Source: Rhodobacteraceae bacterium HTCC2083 (GTDB taxonomy: Bacteria > Pseudomonadota > Alphaproteobacteria > Rhodobacterales > Rhodobacteraceae). Taken from it: a stretch of DNA of 64,000 nucleotides. Location of the stretch: NCBI GenBank assembly GCA_000156115.1, contig DS995276.1:686017-750016 (forward strand), read 5' to 3'. A program made the translations under genes and the position numbers. How positions within the stretch are numbered: the stretch's first letter is position 1; each line of letters starts with the position of its first letter. A model generated the notes under the pieces. That model was given only the letters and a program-made list of their open reading frames with translations. It was not told the DNA's origin and made no database searches. Below, piece after piece: positions 34,136 through 41,665 of this stretch.

Positions 34136-34756
34136 CTACTTCCGCCAGCTGCCGAACCATTTCTTCACACCATCGCTGGTGTTGGCAATGCTATCGCCCG
34201 CATCTTCGAGCACTGGATCAATCCGTGCTTCACGGAAGCGGCGCCAGCGCACCCAGATAGCCCAGACCAAAGCGAAGAAGAGGATCAGAATACCGATGTT
34301 GAGCCACGGGATGATGCGCACATTAGGATCATCCACTGCGCGCACACTCACTGCATTCGGGAAGATCGACATGAACTCATTGCGCCAGCCATAGTGTTTG
34401 ATCACCACCCATTGCGGTGCATCCGCGCTTGATTTCAGATCAGAGGCTTCTGCCTGCAAATTCGATGTGTCGAACTTAAAGTACGGTGGCCAGCCCCAGC
34501 CTGTGTCTTCGTTGCGGTAGACCATTACTTGGTCGTTGGTCAAACGTGTCTGGATAAAGAACACATCGCGGTTCGCAGTCGTCGCAGCGTTGCCTACATC
34601 AGCGGCTGCCCAGAAGATCGAGTTCTCACCGAAATCAATCCGCTTTTCATAGGTGTCGGACACCCGCGCAACGTCATGTTGCGGCAAGGTGTAGTGGAAG
34701 AAGGACGCAACGAGGACCCAGAACGTGATCCAAAACACCCATTTGATATAGCCCAT
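34136..34756 (-). CDS. DUF1523 family membrane protein
   Basis: The product is 206 residues. One membrane helix is at the N terminus (IKWVFWITFWVLVASFF), then a ~120-residue periplasmic part with VFFIQTRLTNDQVMVYRNED and GWGWPPYFKFDTSNLQAEAS, and a second helix near residue 150-168 (IIPWLNIGILILFFALVWAI) before an arginine-rich cytoplasmic tail. The sequence matches DUF1523, a family I know from Rhodobacterales with no assigned function. It is near the end of the leftward cluster starting at 41502, 15 bases after the preceding gene. Confidence 0.85.
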   Translation of the reverse strand: MGYIKWVFWITFWVLVASFFHYTLPQHDVARVSDTYEKRIDFGENSIFWAAADVGNAATTANRDVFFIQTRLTNDQVMVYRNEDTGWGWPPYFKFDTSNLQAEASDLKSSADAPQWVVIKHYGWRNEFMSIFPNAVSVRAVDDPNVRIIPWLNIGILILFFALVWAIWVRWRRFREARIDPVLEDAGDSIANTSDGVKKWFGSWRK

Positions 34757-34771
34757 CTGATCAGGCTCCTC

Positions 34772-35038
34772 TTACATAAAATTTGTAGCGTATATGATAA
34801 ACGAGATGATGCTGATCGGGATCACATAGACCCCGAGGATCAACTTGCGGCGCAGGGATCCGTCATACTCGAGCAAGCCTTCTTTGACGAACGCATCGCG
34901 ATCTCCCTCTTTGATCTCTTCGTCCCACTCGGCCTCTAGCTTGCCGCGCCGCACGGAGCGCGAGTAGAGCGACAAGCACACGTAAACCACCGACAATGCG
35001 AGGAAGCCAAATACCAGCAAACGGACTAGTGCGATCAT
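34772..35038 (-). CDS. Small two-helix membrane protein of unknown function
   Basis: The product is 88 residues. A first membrane helix (residues 3-25) is followed by a charged loop (SRSVRRGKLEAEWDEEIKEG, then DRDAFVKEGL) and a second helix (residues 67-85, LGVYVIPISIISFIIYA). The N terminus probably faces out, with the charged loop in the cytoplasm. It begins 1 base after the preceding gene and precedes the DUF1523 gene by 15. No family recognised. Confidence 0.8.
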   Translation of the reverse strand: MIALVRLLVFGFLALSVVYVCLSLYSRSVRRGKLEAEWDEEIKEGDRDAFVKEGLLEYDGSLRRKLILGVYVIPISIISFIIYATNFM

Positions 35039-35039
35039 T

Positions 35040-36410
35040 CTATTTCCTCCTCACCGCGCCCCAAGGGCCAACAGCAGCTATCTTTTTCTCGCTCACGCCC
35101 CAAGGGCCGCTTTGTTTTGGCGCGGGCGTCGGTTGTTCCATTTCGGCTTCATGCCCAAACAGAGCTTTGCGTGCACCGGCTTTGTCCACTTGATACTCGC
35201 GTTCCAGGAAATCCGCCACATAGGATTTTTTGCTCTCGTCCCACGTTGCGTAGAGCTGGTAGAACAGCTCCTTATGGCAGATGAACAATTGTCGCACGTC
35301 TTTGGGGCTGAGTTGGCTCAAGAGCATATTCACCAAGTCACGATCCGCATGATCCGCGCTGCGCAACGAGTAGAAGTACGCGGGATGATCAGAGGTGATG
35401 CACGGCCACTTGCCCCCCTCTTCAGCCCAACGCAGAAGCGAGGCGAGACCGTGGAATTCTTCTGGCAGGTCCTTTGCATGACGCCGCGCGAGTGCACGAA
35501 TATCACGGCGCGTGGCCCCTGTCAGATCGATCCCGCTCTCCTGTGCGGTATCAATGACAATGAAATCCATCTTCTGACGAATGATCGCAGCCGCATCGAT
35601 GCCGCGTGCCTTCACGATGGGCTCAGCGAGGTCGTTATACTCAAGGAACTGCGCAATCTGATTGCGGTCTTTGGTGTCGAACACATACTTGATCGGCAGC
35701 GCGCCCAGCGCCGCTTTGCTTCCACTGGAAATCACCGCAGGATGATCCATCCCTTGGAACACATAGAGCCCACCAAAATGCGCCGTCCAGAAATTGCGTT
35801 GTTCGAATTCCATCAGATCAAGGCGCACAGGATTGCGCGTTACATCGCCCGTGCGCTTGGCCTTGGAGATCATATCCGCGATCAGCACATCATCGAACCA
35901 CGCATCTTCTTCGCGCATGAAACGATCCACGTCATTGGCGAGCGCTTGGGCCTCTGCGACAGTGCCGCTTGTTGTGTCTGCTTCGATCTTGACGCGGCGA
36001 ATGTCGAATAGTTTGACGGGGCTATCGACACGATAAACAGAATTCACCAACTCCCCCGCCACCGCATCGCGCGCGGTCAATGCAAAAAGCTGCGACTCGT
36101 TCTTAATTATGAAATCCTTGAGGATTTCACGTGAGGTCGAGAACTTCGCATTGAGCAGCGGCGCTGACTTTTGATCGGTCGTTAAGAGGATAAACTGCCG
36201 GTTCACCCCCGCATGGTTAAGGTAGAGATGATCGTCGAGCTCATCGCCAATCTCGGGCGAGTAGCCAGAGACGTCGATATGAAATTCGCTGAGCTTGGTT
36301 TCGTGGTTCGTGAGATGTTTAAGCGCACGATTATAGCGCTCGATCAGCGCTGGTGAAGCGATGTGGAAGAGGTTGCCAAACATAAGGCCGCGTTGGATGA
36401 GGTGGATCAT
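35040..36410 (-). CDS. Conserved soluble protein of unknown function, 456 residues
   Basis: No signal peptide, membrane segment or known catalytic motif is visible. The protein is mixed alpha/beta, with GLMFGNLFHIASPALIERYN at the start and ISGYSP-like and LNHAGVNRQFILLTTDQKSAP segments. The C-terminal tail is low-complexity and repeats GPWG twice (SGPWGVSEKK, VGPWGAVRRK). I recall similar proteins in other Roseobacter-group genomes but no function. It is coupled by ATGA to the upstream small membrane protein gene and lies 1 base before the next. In this cluster it is the likely cytoplasmic partner of the membrane proteins. Confidence 0.8.
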   Translation of the reverse strand: MIHLIQRGLMFGNLFHIASPALIERYNRALKHLTNHETKLSEFHIDVSGYSPEIGDELDDHLYLNHAGVNRQFILLTTDQKSAPLLNAKFSTSREILKDFIIKNESQLFALTARDAVAGELVNSVYRVDSPVKLFDIRRVKIEADTTSGTVAEAQALANDVDRFMREEDAWFDDVLIADMISKAKRTGDVTRNPVRLDLMEFEQRNFWTAHFGGLYVFQGMDHPAVISSGSKAALGALPIKYVFDTKDRNQIAQFLEYNDLAEPIVKARGIDAAAIIRQKMDFIVIDTAQESGIDLTGATRRDIRALARRHAKDLPEEFHGLASLLRWAEEGGKWPCITSDHPAYFYSLRSADHADRDLVNMLLSQLSPKDVRQLFICHKELFYQLYATWDESKKSYVADFLEREYQVDKAGARKALFGHEAEMEQPTPAPKQSGPWGVSEKKIAAVGPWGAVRRK

Positions 36411-36793
36411 TTAGATGCCATCCTATTCTGAGGCAAATGTGTTTTCCAAGGAGCGTTTCTTCTGTTCGAGACCCAAAACGAAACCAGCGCACCAATAAAC
36501 ATCAATGGCCAAACTATTACTACTTGCGCCCAAATTTCGTTGTTCGCGCCGTCTGGGCCAAAAGCGTCAATGTTCGTTGTTGGAGCTAAGATAGCTCCTT
36601 GATGAAGATAAAGCGCCTGAAACGCACCCAAGAACCAGCTCGCGCAAAAGATAAGAACAAAAAGTTGCAATAGCCTCGTCTTGTTCGTTCCAAAGCGCTT
36701 AGCAATTACGCTTCCAAGTAACGAACCCAAGAACACCGGAAAACAGATAAACCAGAGTAAAACCAAAAAAGTCACATTAGACACCCGTTCCAT
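36407..36793 (-). CDS. Three-helix membrane protein of unknown function
   Basis: The product is 128 residues with hydrophobic segments near residues 7-30, 42-62 and 88-108 and a basic C-terminal tail. The ribosome-binding site is weak and the start therefore less sure. Base composition looks noticeably more AT-rich than in the flanking genes of the cluster. Its end overlaps the 456-residue gene as ATGA. No family recognised. Confidence 0.68.
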   Translation of the reverse strand: MERVSNVTFLVLLWFICFPVFLGSLLGSVIAKRFGTNKTRLLQLFVLIFCASWFLGAFQALYLHQGAILAPTTNIDAFGPDGANNEIWAQVVIVWPLMFIGALVSFWVSNRRNAPWKTHLPQNRMASK

Positions 36794-36849
36794 TCACCAG
36801 CGAGACTACGTCTCGTAGGGCCTTCCTTAGGCTTCGCCTGTTCGCGGCC

Positions 36850-36872
36850 AAAACGCTCTCCCAGAGCGTTTT
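36850..36872. terminator. Perfect hairpin inside the AAA-ATPase cluster
   Basis: AAAACGCTCT pairs perfectly with AGAGCGTTTT around CCC, with a fifth T at 36873 on the plus strand. On the minus strand (the direction of the cluster) it ends GCGTTTT, then GG, so termination would be partial. A second small dyad CGAGAC/GTCTCG lies at 36801-36815. Together they occupy the 142-base gap between the 31-residue gene and the 128-residue gene, the only large gap in the cluster. Confidence 0.6.
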
Positions 36873-36935
36873 TAAGATGTCCGCTCATTCCCATGGGGAA
36901 AGCGCTATTCTGCTGAAAATCTGGTCGAAAATACA

Positions 36936-37031
36936 TCATTGCTTAACCCGTTTGCGCATAAACAGACGCACCAACCAAACCACAGGCGTCACAAAAAAGA
37001 GCCAACCGAGTATGTCCCGCATCCGCTTCAT
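36936..37031 (-). CDS. 31-residue single-helix membrane protein
   Basis: The ATG at 37031 overlaps the TGA of the AAA ATPase gene (ATGA), and the frame runs to TGA at 36936-36938. The product begins MKRMRDILGWLFFVTPVVWL and ends VRLFMRKRVKQ. It has one hydrophobic helix with basic residues at both ends, more at the C terminus. The tight coupling, lack of any other gene in the space and the clean membrane-helix composition argue that it is real. It could tether or regulate the ATPase at the membrane. Confidence 0.65.
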   Translation of the reverse strand: MKRMRDILGWLFFVTPVVWLVRLFMRKRVKQ

Positions 37032-38953
37032 CCCTTGCTCTCCAAGTACCGCTTCTTCGCCACTTCCGTGCGCTCATAATCCCGCACCATGCCGTCTATC
37101 GCGACTTCATCGGACTTGTCGGCATAGCGGAACTCACTATCGGCGTAGCGGTTGATCTCTTGCACGACCATCTCCACCGTGATCGGCTGGCGTAGCTCGG
37201 AAATCATGCCTTTCTTCTCGTCATAGGATTTGAACAGGAACAGATCAGGCTCTTCCATCCATTCATCGGGCAATTCAAAGTCCATCGCGCGCACTTTAAC
37301 GGCGTCTGTGATGTTCTTGATCGCGCGCCCTGTGAAACGCTCATCGGCCTCCTGAATCCCTTTCAGATAAGTACCAAGTTTCGCAATCGTATCCAGCTCA
37401 CCGACTTGCGATTGCACCGCATCAAAGACCTTAACCAAGCCTTCCTCGTGCGGTTTCCCATGGCTCTCGAAACTCGCAGCAACCGCCTTCTGGATCGCCT
37501 GCGCCTCGAACAAATCATGCTCGCCGAGCGGAATATCGTGGTTCTTGCCCATCAACAGATAAAGGATGTCGATATAATCATCCCGCGTCTGCGGCCCATC
37601 CACCAAGAAGCGCGCACCGGCGCGTTGGCGCAAAGCATCGTCGACGTTCTCGGGGTAGTTGGAAAACATCCCAAACGTACAATTCCCGCGCACAACGGTG
37701 TTGGCACCCGCAAAACTCTCCATCAAAACAGCAGTAATTTCGAGCTGCCCAGCTGAAGACTGGCGATCCCCGCGTTTGCCCGCAAGTTGGTCGATATCGT
37801 CAATTGTGCCAAAGCCGATCACAGACGGATCAATCACATGGTTAATAAACGCCTTCGCGTTCTGGCCAGATTTACCTTGGTAACTGTCAATGTTCTCTGT
37901 GCTGAAGTTTTGATATCGGAAAGGATATCCTGCAACCTGACAATAATCGTTAATCAAGCCCGCCATCATCTGGATCAAGATCGTTTTACCCGTGCCAGGC
38001 GCACCGTCACCCATAAACGTGAAGATGAAACCACCAAGTTCAGCGAAAGGATTGAGCCTGCGCTCAAAGTCATAGGCCATCAGCATTTTGCTAAGCTTCA
38101 TCGCCTGATATTTAGCGATATGGTTGCCGACAATCTCATTCGGCTTCTTGAACGTCATCGTCAGTTTCGACGCCTTGCCCTTGGACGCAGGCGTGAACCC
38201 GTTAATTACAAAATCATCCGCCTCGACCTTCCAAGTCGCGGACGTAAACGCCTCCAAACGCCCGACGCTGCCAGCGCGCGCGGCAACCTTTTCCATCAAA
38301 GCCTCCGCATAGGCCGTCACTGTCGCGACCAGCTTGGCATCATCGGATCCATAATCTCCGATGTCCTGATCCAGTTCCCACAAAGCACCATGCAAAGCCA
38401 AAGGCGCATTATCGGTTAAGATTTCCTCAACCTCACTCAAATCAACCGAGACTTCGCTTGCATGGGACGCCAGCAGGAATGACGAAGCCGACGCGAATAC
38501 ATAGAGGGAAATCAACGCTTCGGCCGTCAGCATCTCGGAAAACTGCACTTCTTTTCCCCTCGAAACGCCACCTTGCAAGTTGGCGCGCTTCAGATCAAAC
38601 AGACCAATCTGCTCCGCATAATTCTCAGCAACCGCCATCGAAATCGCCAAAGCACGGCGCAAAGCGTTCATCACGGAGGCTTGCAAAGGCGTGACCAACA
38701 CGCCTTCATCCCCCTCAATGCGCGCTAAGAGCTGAACCCCTTCAGCGCGCACGGTCGAGCGTGTCACCAAACCCGGCGTGGTTGAGCGAAACCGTCGCCG
38801 CGTGCCAATGCCCGAAGACTTTTCAACCGCCGCCTCACGCCCCTTTGCAACGCGTGGTGTGTGATCAAAACCCTGCAAAAGCGCCAAAGCCGCTGGATAA
38901 TGCTTCTCAATATCCGATTCACGAAGTTCCATCTGATCCGCTGTCACGCTCAT
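37028..38953 (-). CDS. AAA-family ATPase with long helical N-terminal region
   Basis: The product is 641 residues with a TAGGAG site before the ATG. Residues 1-300 form an N-terminal region without a known domain, mostly helical from about residue 90. The AAA module follows: Walker A GAPGTGKT (317-324), a Walker B-like strand VIGFGTIDDID (378-388) in which the usual DE is DD, sensor-1 asparagine in MFSNYPENVDDALRQRAGAR (429-448) and arginine candidates in RQRAGAR. A C-terminal helical domain of about 190 residues completes it. No protease domain is fused. It is the probable motor of the surrounding cluster; its substrate is unknown. Confidence 0.85.
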   Translation of the reverse strand: MSVTADQMELRESDIEKHYPAALALLQGFDHTPRVAKGREAAVEKSSGIGTRRRFRSTTPGLVTRSTVRAEGVQLLARIEGDEGVLVTPLQASVMNALRRALAISMAVAENYAEQIGLFDLKRANLQGGVSRGKEVQFSEMLTAEALISLYVFASASSFLLASHASEVSVDLSEVEEILTDNAPLALHGALWELDQDIGDYGSDDAKLVATVTAYAEALMEKVAARAGSVGRLEAFTSATWKVEADDFVINGFTPASKGKASKLTMTFKKPNEIVGNHIAKYQAMKLSKMLMAYDFERRLNPFAELGGFIFTFMGDGAPGTGKTILIQMMAGLINDYCQVAGYPFRYQNFSTENIDSYQGKSGQNAKAFINHVIDPSVIGFGTIDDIDQLAGKRGDRQSSAGQLEITAVLMESFAGANTVVRGNCTFGMFSNYPENVDDALRQRAGARFLVDGPQTRDDYIDILYLLMGKNHDIPLGEHDLFEAQAIQKAVAASFESHGKPHEEGLVKVFDAVQSQVGELDTIAKLGTYLKGIQEADERFTGRAIKNITDAVKVRAMDFELPDEWMEEPDLFLFKSYDEKKGMISELRQPITVEMVVQEINRYADSEFRYADKSDEVAIDGMVRDYERTEVAKKRYLESKG

Positions 38954-39017
38954 CTCATAACTCCTACAATATCTTCATCTTGCTAAATAAACTCATCCGC
39001 ACTCTCAAAAAGCGCGG

Positions 39018-40151
39018 TCATCGATAACTAAGCACACGCCCACCCGCGCTCACCACGAACTTGCGCACAGACGAAAATCCGGGTGGGTTTTTCTCTTCCA
39101 GCACTTGATAGGGACGTTGCGGTAGAATGATGCTGCGCTCCATCCGCGTCGCACCCGTGTCCGCGCCGCGACCCGCAAAAGGATCAAGCGCAAAAACCTC
39201 GCGATCCACAGTCCCAAACCAGCCAGAGCGTTCTTGCTCCACTCGTTCGCTCTCTAGCTCTTCGCGCGTCCACGCGAGCGCCCAATCTTCGCCCTCAGGT
39301 GCCTTCGCCTCAGCGAGAACGTCATGCAAAGGACCGGACTGACGGGTGTAGCCATTTGAGTACATCGGCCCCAAATGAAAGCGACGCAGGCTTTTGGGGT
39401 GCAAATCATCAAAGGCTTCGTCGAACCCCTTGGCAATCGTCAAAAGCTTCAGCCCCGCCAAAGCTTGTCCCATCAAATGCGTCTGCACTTCTGGCCAGCG
39501 ATATTGATCCTTGGGCAAAGCGTTGCGCCCTGAGTCCTCCAGTTCCATCAAATAAACGACGGGCAGGTTCACTTGGCTATCATAGACCGCCCAATGCAGC
39601 AGAAACTTACGACGACCGTTAGCAAGATTCTCAACCCATATGCATTCTGGATCATTCTGCGCCCAGAACAAATCCCCATGCGCGAGTTCTTCATAATAGA
39701 GCCGCTGTGAAAGCGAGAATTGCAGCTTCGTTGGCAGCTCTTGGTCGCCCACAATACGGCGCACCATTTGCTCTTTATACGCTTCCACGCTCGGCATATT
39801 AGCCAGATGCTTCTCCGCCTGCGCCGCATCGTTCGCCATGGTCAGCAATTCGCGGTGCACCGGAAATCCACTTTCGCGTGTGTCCATAGAGAGCGAGCCA
39901 AAGAACTGCCCCGTGTCGCGCCCCACAAGCAGGTACTTCATGCTGAGCGCTCGAAAGGTGAACGACAGTTTCGCCACATAGCGGGTGATGACTTCGACGT
40001 CGGCTTTAGACAAACGCCCGTCCGCCTGCATGACCGCGGCCACGCGCGTCAGGTGCTGCGTGATTTGGCCAAACTTGCGAAAGTAGCGACGCGAGGCAAA
40101 AGCGTCGCTTAGACCAGCGTGATCTTGGGTTGGGTCAGTCGCCACCACCAT
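39018..40151 (-). CDS. Soluble protein of unknown function with a TerB-like helical start
   Basis: The product is 377 residues from the ATG at 40151, chosen because GGTGGAGGTG precedes it; this start overlaps the end of the upstream gene by 17 bases, and the frame is open to 40196. The first ~110 residues are helical with VAAVMQADGRLSKADVEVIT, which resembles the ADG...E pattern of TerB-like domains, a weak similarity. The rest is mixed alpha/beta with many aromatic residues and a basic end. There is no signal peptide. It lies between the small membrane protein and the ATPase. Confidence 0.72.
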   Translation of the reverse strand: MVVATDPTQDHAGLSDAFASRRYFRKFGQITQHLTRVAAVMQADGRLSKADVEVITRYVAKLSFTFRALSMKYLLVGRDTGQFFGSLSMDTRESGFPVHRELLTMANDAAQAEKHLANMPSVEAYKEQMVRRIVGDQELPTKLQFSLSQRLYYEELAHGDLFWAQNDPECIWVENLANGRRKFLLHWAVYDSQVNLPVVYLMELEDSGRNALPKDQYRWPEVQTHLMGQALAGLKLLTIAKGFDEAFDDLHPKSLRRFHLGPMYSNGYTRQSGPLHDVLAEAKAPEGEDWALAWTREELESERVEQERSGWFGTVDREVFALDPFAGRGADTGATRMERSIILPQRPYQVLEEKNPPGFSSVRKFVVSAGGRVLSYR

Positions 40152-40419
40152 CACCTCCACCTTCGCTGCCAAACCCACCAGAAAACCCGTCATCAAAAAA
40201 ACCGATAGGATCAGATTGATCTTTTTCGGGCGATGAACCAGCCACCCCAGGACCGCAATCTTGAGGTTGGTTTCTACCTGCTATTTGCACCACACCAATC
40301 AAAAGCAAGGCCGCTGAGCAAATGACTATCGTGAATTTTTCACTGCCCTCAGAAAGCAAGACGGACCAGATCATCCCAGCCAAGCCTACCGAAAATAGTA
40401 GATATCCAATCTTCGACAA
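40135..40419 (-). CDS. Small two-helix membrane protein with glycine-rich tail
   Basis: The frame begins with a TTG start at 40419; GGTGGG, inside the end of the upstream gene, is a plausible ribosome site, and no ATG lies near. The 94-residue product has two close hydrophobic helices (residues 4-22 and 30-47) and a polar C terminus that ends FSGGFGSEGGGDGGGD. Glycine-rich acidic tails of this sort occur on several small bacterial membrane proteins and may be flexible binding segments. It is 6 bases after the coiled-coil gene. Confidence 0.68.
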   Translation of the reverse strand: MSKIGYLLFSVGLAGMIWSVLLSEGSEKFTIVICSAALLLIGVVQIAGRNQPQDCGPGVAGSSPEKDQSDPIGFFDDGFSGGFGSEGGGDGGGD

Positions 40420-40425
40420 ATCTAT

Positions 40426-41502
40426 TTACCCACCATACGCATTGCTATCGTGCTTCTCCACGATCTGCGCAAAGCGTCGCGCGAAACGATCATCTGCTTT
40501 GGCCTTGGCTTCCAAAACATCACGGGCAAAGACCATGTGATCCTCGTGAGCTTCCATCATGTCGGCCATACGTTGGTTCGTTGCTGTGCCAATCGCCGCC
40601 ATCGCGGTTTGTGCTTCTTGGTCGGTCTCGACACCAATCTCGTTGATACGGTGCGCCACATCTTGCTGCTGCGCAGTCTTCAAGGATTTGGTCAAAGCAT
40701 CATAGAGAACCACGCGCTGTTTCGTGTCCGTCTCTAGCTTGTTGATCAGAACCATTTGTGTCGCTGCTTGGTTTTGCAGTGAATCAATCCAAGTTTTGCC
40801 CTTCTCGATGTAACGCTCCAAAGTTTGGCTTTTGGAGAGTTTGACCTGCTCGTCCTGGACCAACGCGTTATACTTGGCGTTCATGTCTGCCAGCTCTGTT
40901 TCAAGCTTGGTGCGCGCAGCGGCGTCCTGCTCAACGGCGATCTTCCCCTCAAGTGTAATGATCTTAGGATCCATCCCCATGATTTCTTGCTTCACGCCTT
41001 CCAACTCACCCACGGTGAATTCGCGCTCATCCAAAGTCTCGGCCAAATTCGCCTCAACCTTGGTTTTTTGGTCGTTGAGGACAGCCAATTGGCCCTCAAG
41101 CAGTTTGGTGATCACGTCGGACTTGGAAATCAGGTCTTGCAGCTTGTCATCAATCGAGGCGGTGCGCACACGATCCTGACGCATCGCATCGGATTTTGCG
41201 CCGGAAAAGATGCCGACAAAACTTTCCCAACCGGTCTTATTGCGCATCTCATCAAAGTCTTTGGAAAAGGCGGCTGTAACGTCATCAAGACCCATGATCA
41301 GCTCTGCAATATTGGCGTTCATCACGTCCGTATGGGCGTGCACATCTTCAAGATTGGCGTTCTCAATATCAATCATCGCATCGTCGCCCGCCTTCATTTT
41401 CTGACGTGCCACTTCGATACGGCTGGTGAGTTCTGAAATTTTGGACTGCGCTTCAACCACTTGGCTTTGCGACTCGGCGACTTGGCTTGCAAAATCTGAC
41501 AT
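40426..41502 (-). CDS. Long coiled-coil protein of unknown function
   Basis: The product is 358 residues, GGAGAG before the ATG. Almost the whole chain is heptad-like: residues 1-35, 120-270 and 300-350 are rich in E, K, Q, L and A, with few aromatics and no cysteine. There is no signal peptide or membrane helix. A YIEKGKTWIDSLQNQAATQM segment recalls, weakly, the helical TelA/KlaA toxic-anion-resistance family; PspA-like membrane scaffolds are another comparison. Similar proteins have been labelled cell surface protein in related genomes, for which I see no support. It is the first gene of the leftward cluster. Confidence 0.82.
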   Translation of the reverse strand: MSDFASQVAESQSQVVEAQSKISELTSRIEVARQKMKAGDDAMIDIENANLEDVHAHTDVMNANIAELIMGLDDVTAAFSKDFDEMRNKTGWESFVGIFSGAKSDAMRQDRVRTASIDDKLQDLISKSDVITKLLEGQLAVLNDQKTKVEANLAETLDEREFTVGELEGVKQEIMGMDPKIITLEGKIAVEQDAAARTKLETELADMNAKYNALVQDEQVKLSKSQTLERYIEKGKTWIDSLQNQAATQMVLINKLETDTKQRVVLYDALTKSLKTAQQQDVAHRINEIGVETDQEAQTAMAAIGTATNQRMADMMEAHEDHMVFARDVLEAKAKADDRFARRFAQIVEKHDSNAYGG

Positions 41503-41665
41503 AAAAATCTCTCCGTTCTTACAATATGTTATTTGTTATATGGGCAATGTGAATGAAATTTACATCCAGACTGTCTCAAGATTTATTCGAATTGTCGCAA
41601 ATGTCGTGGCAGATGGGAAGGCAGATGGCTAAGAATGCTGCAAAATACGACGAACAGGAGCGCAT

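Noticed and set aside
40426-41502. TelA/KlaA toxic-anion-resistance protein or surface protein
   Set aside because: Only a short segment recalls TelA and there is no export signal, so I left it as a coiled-coil protein of unknown function.
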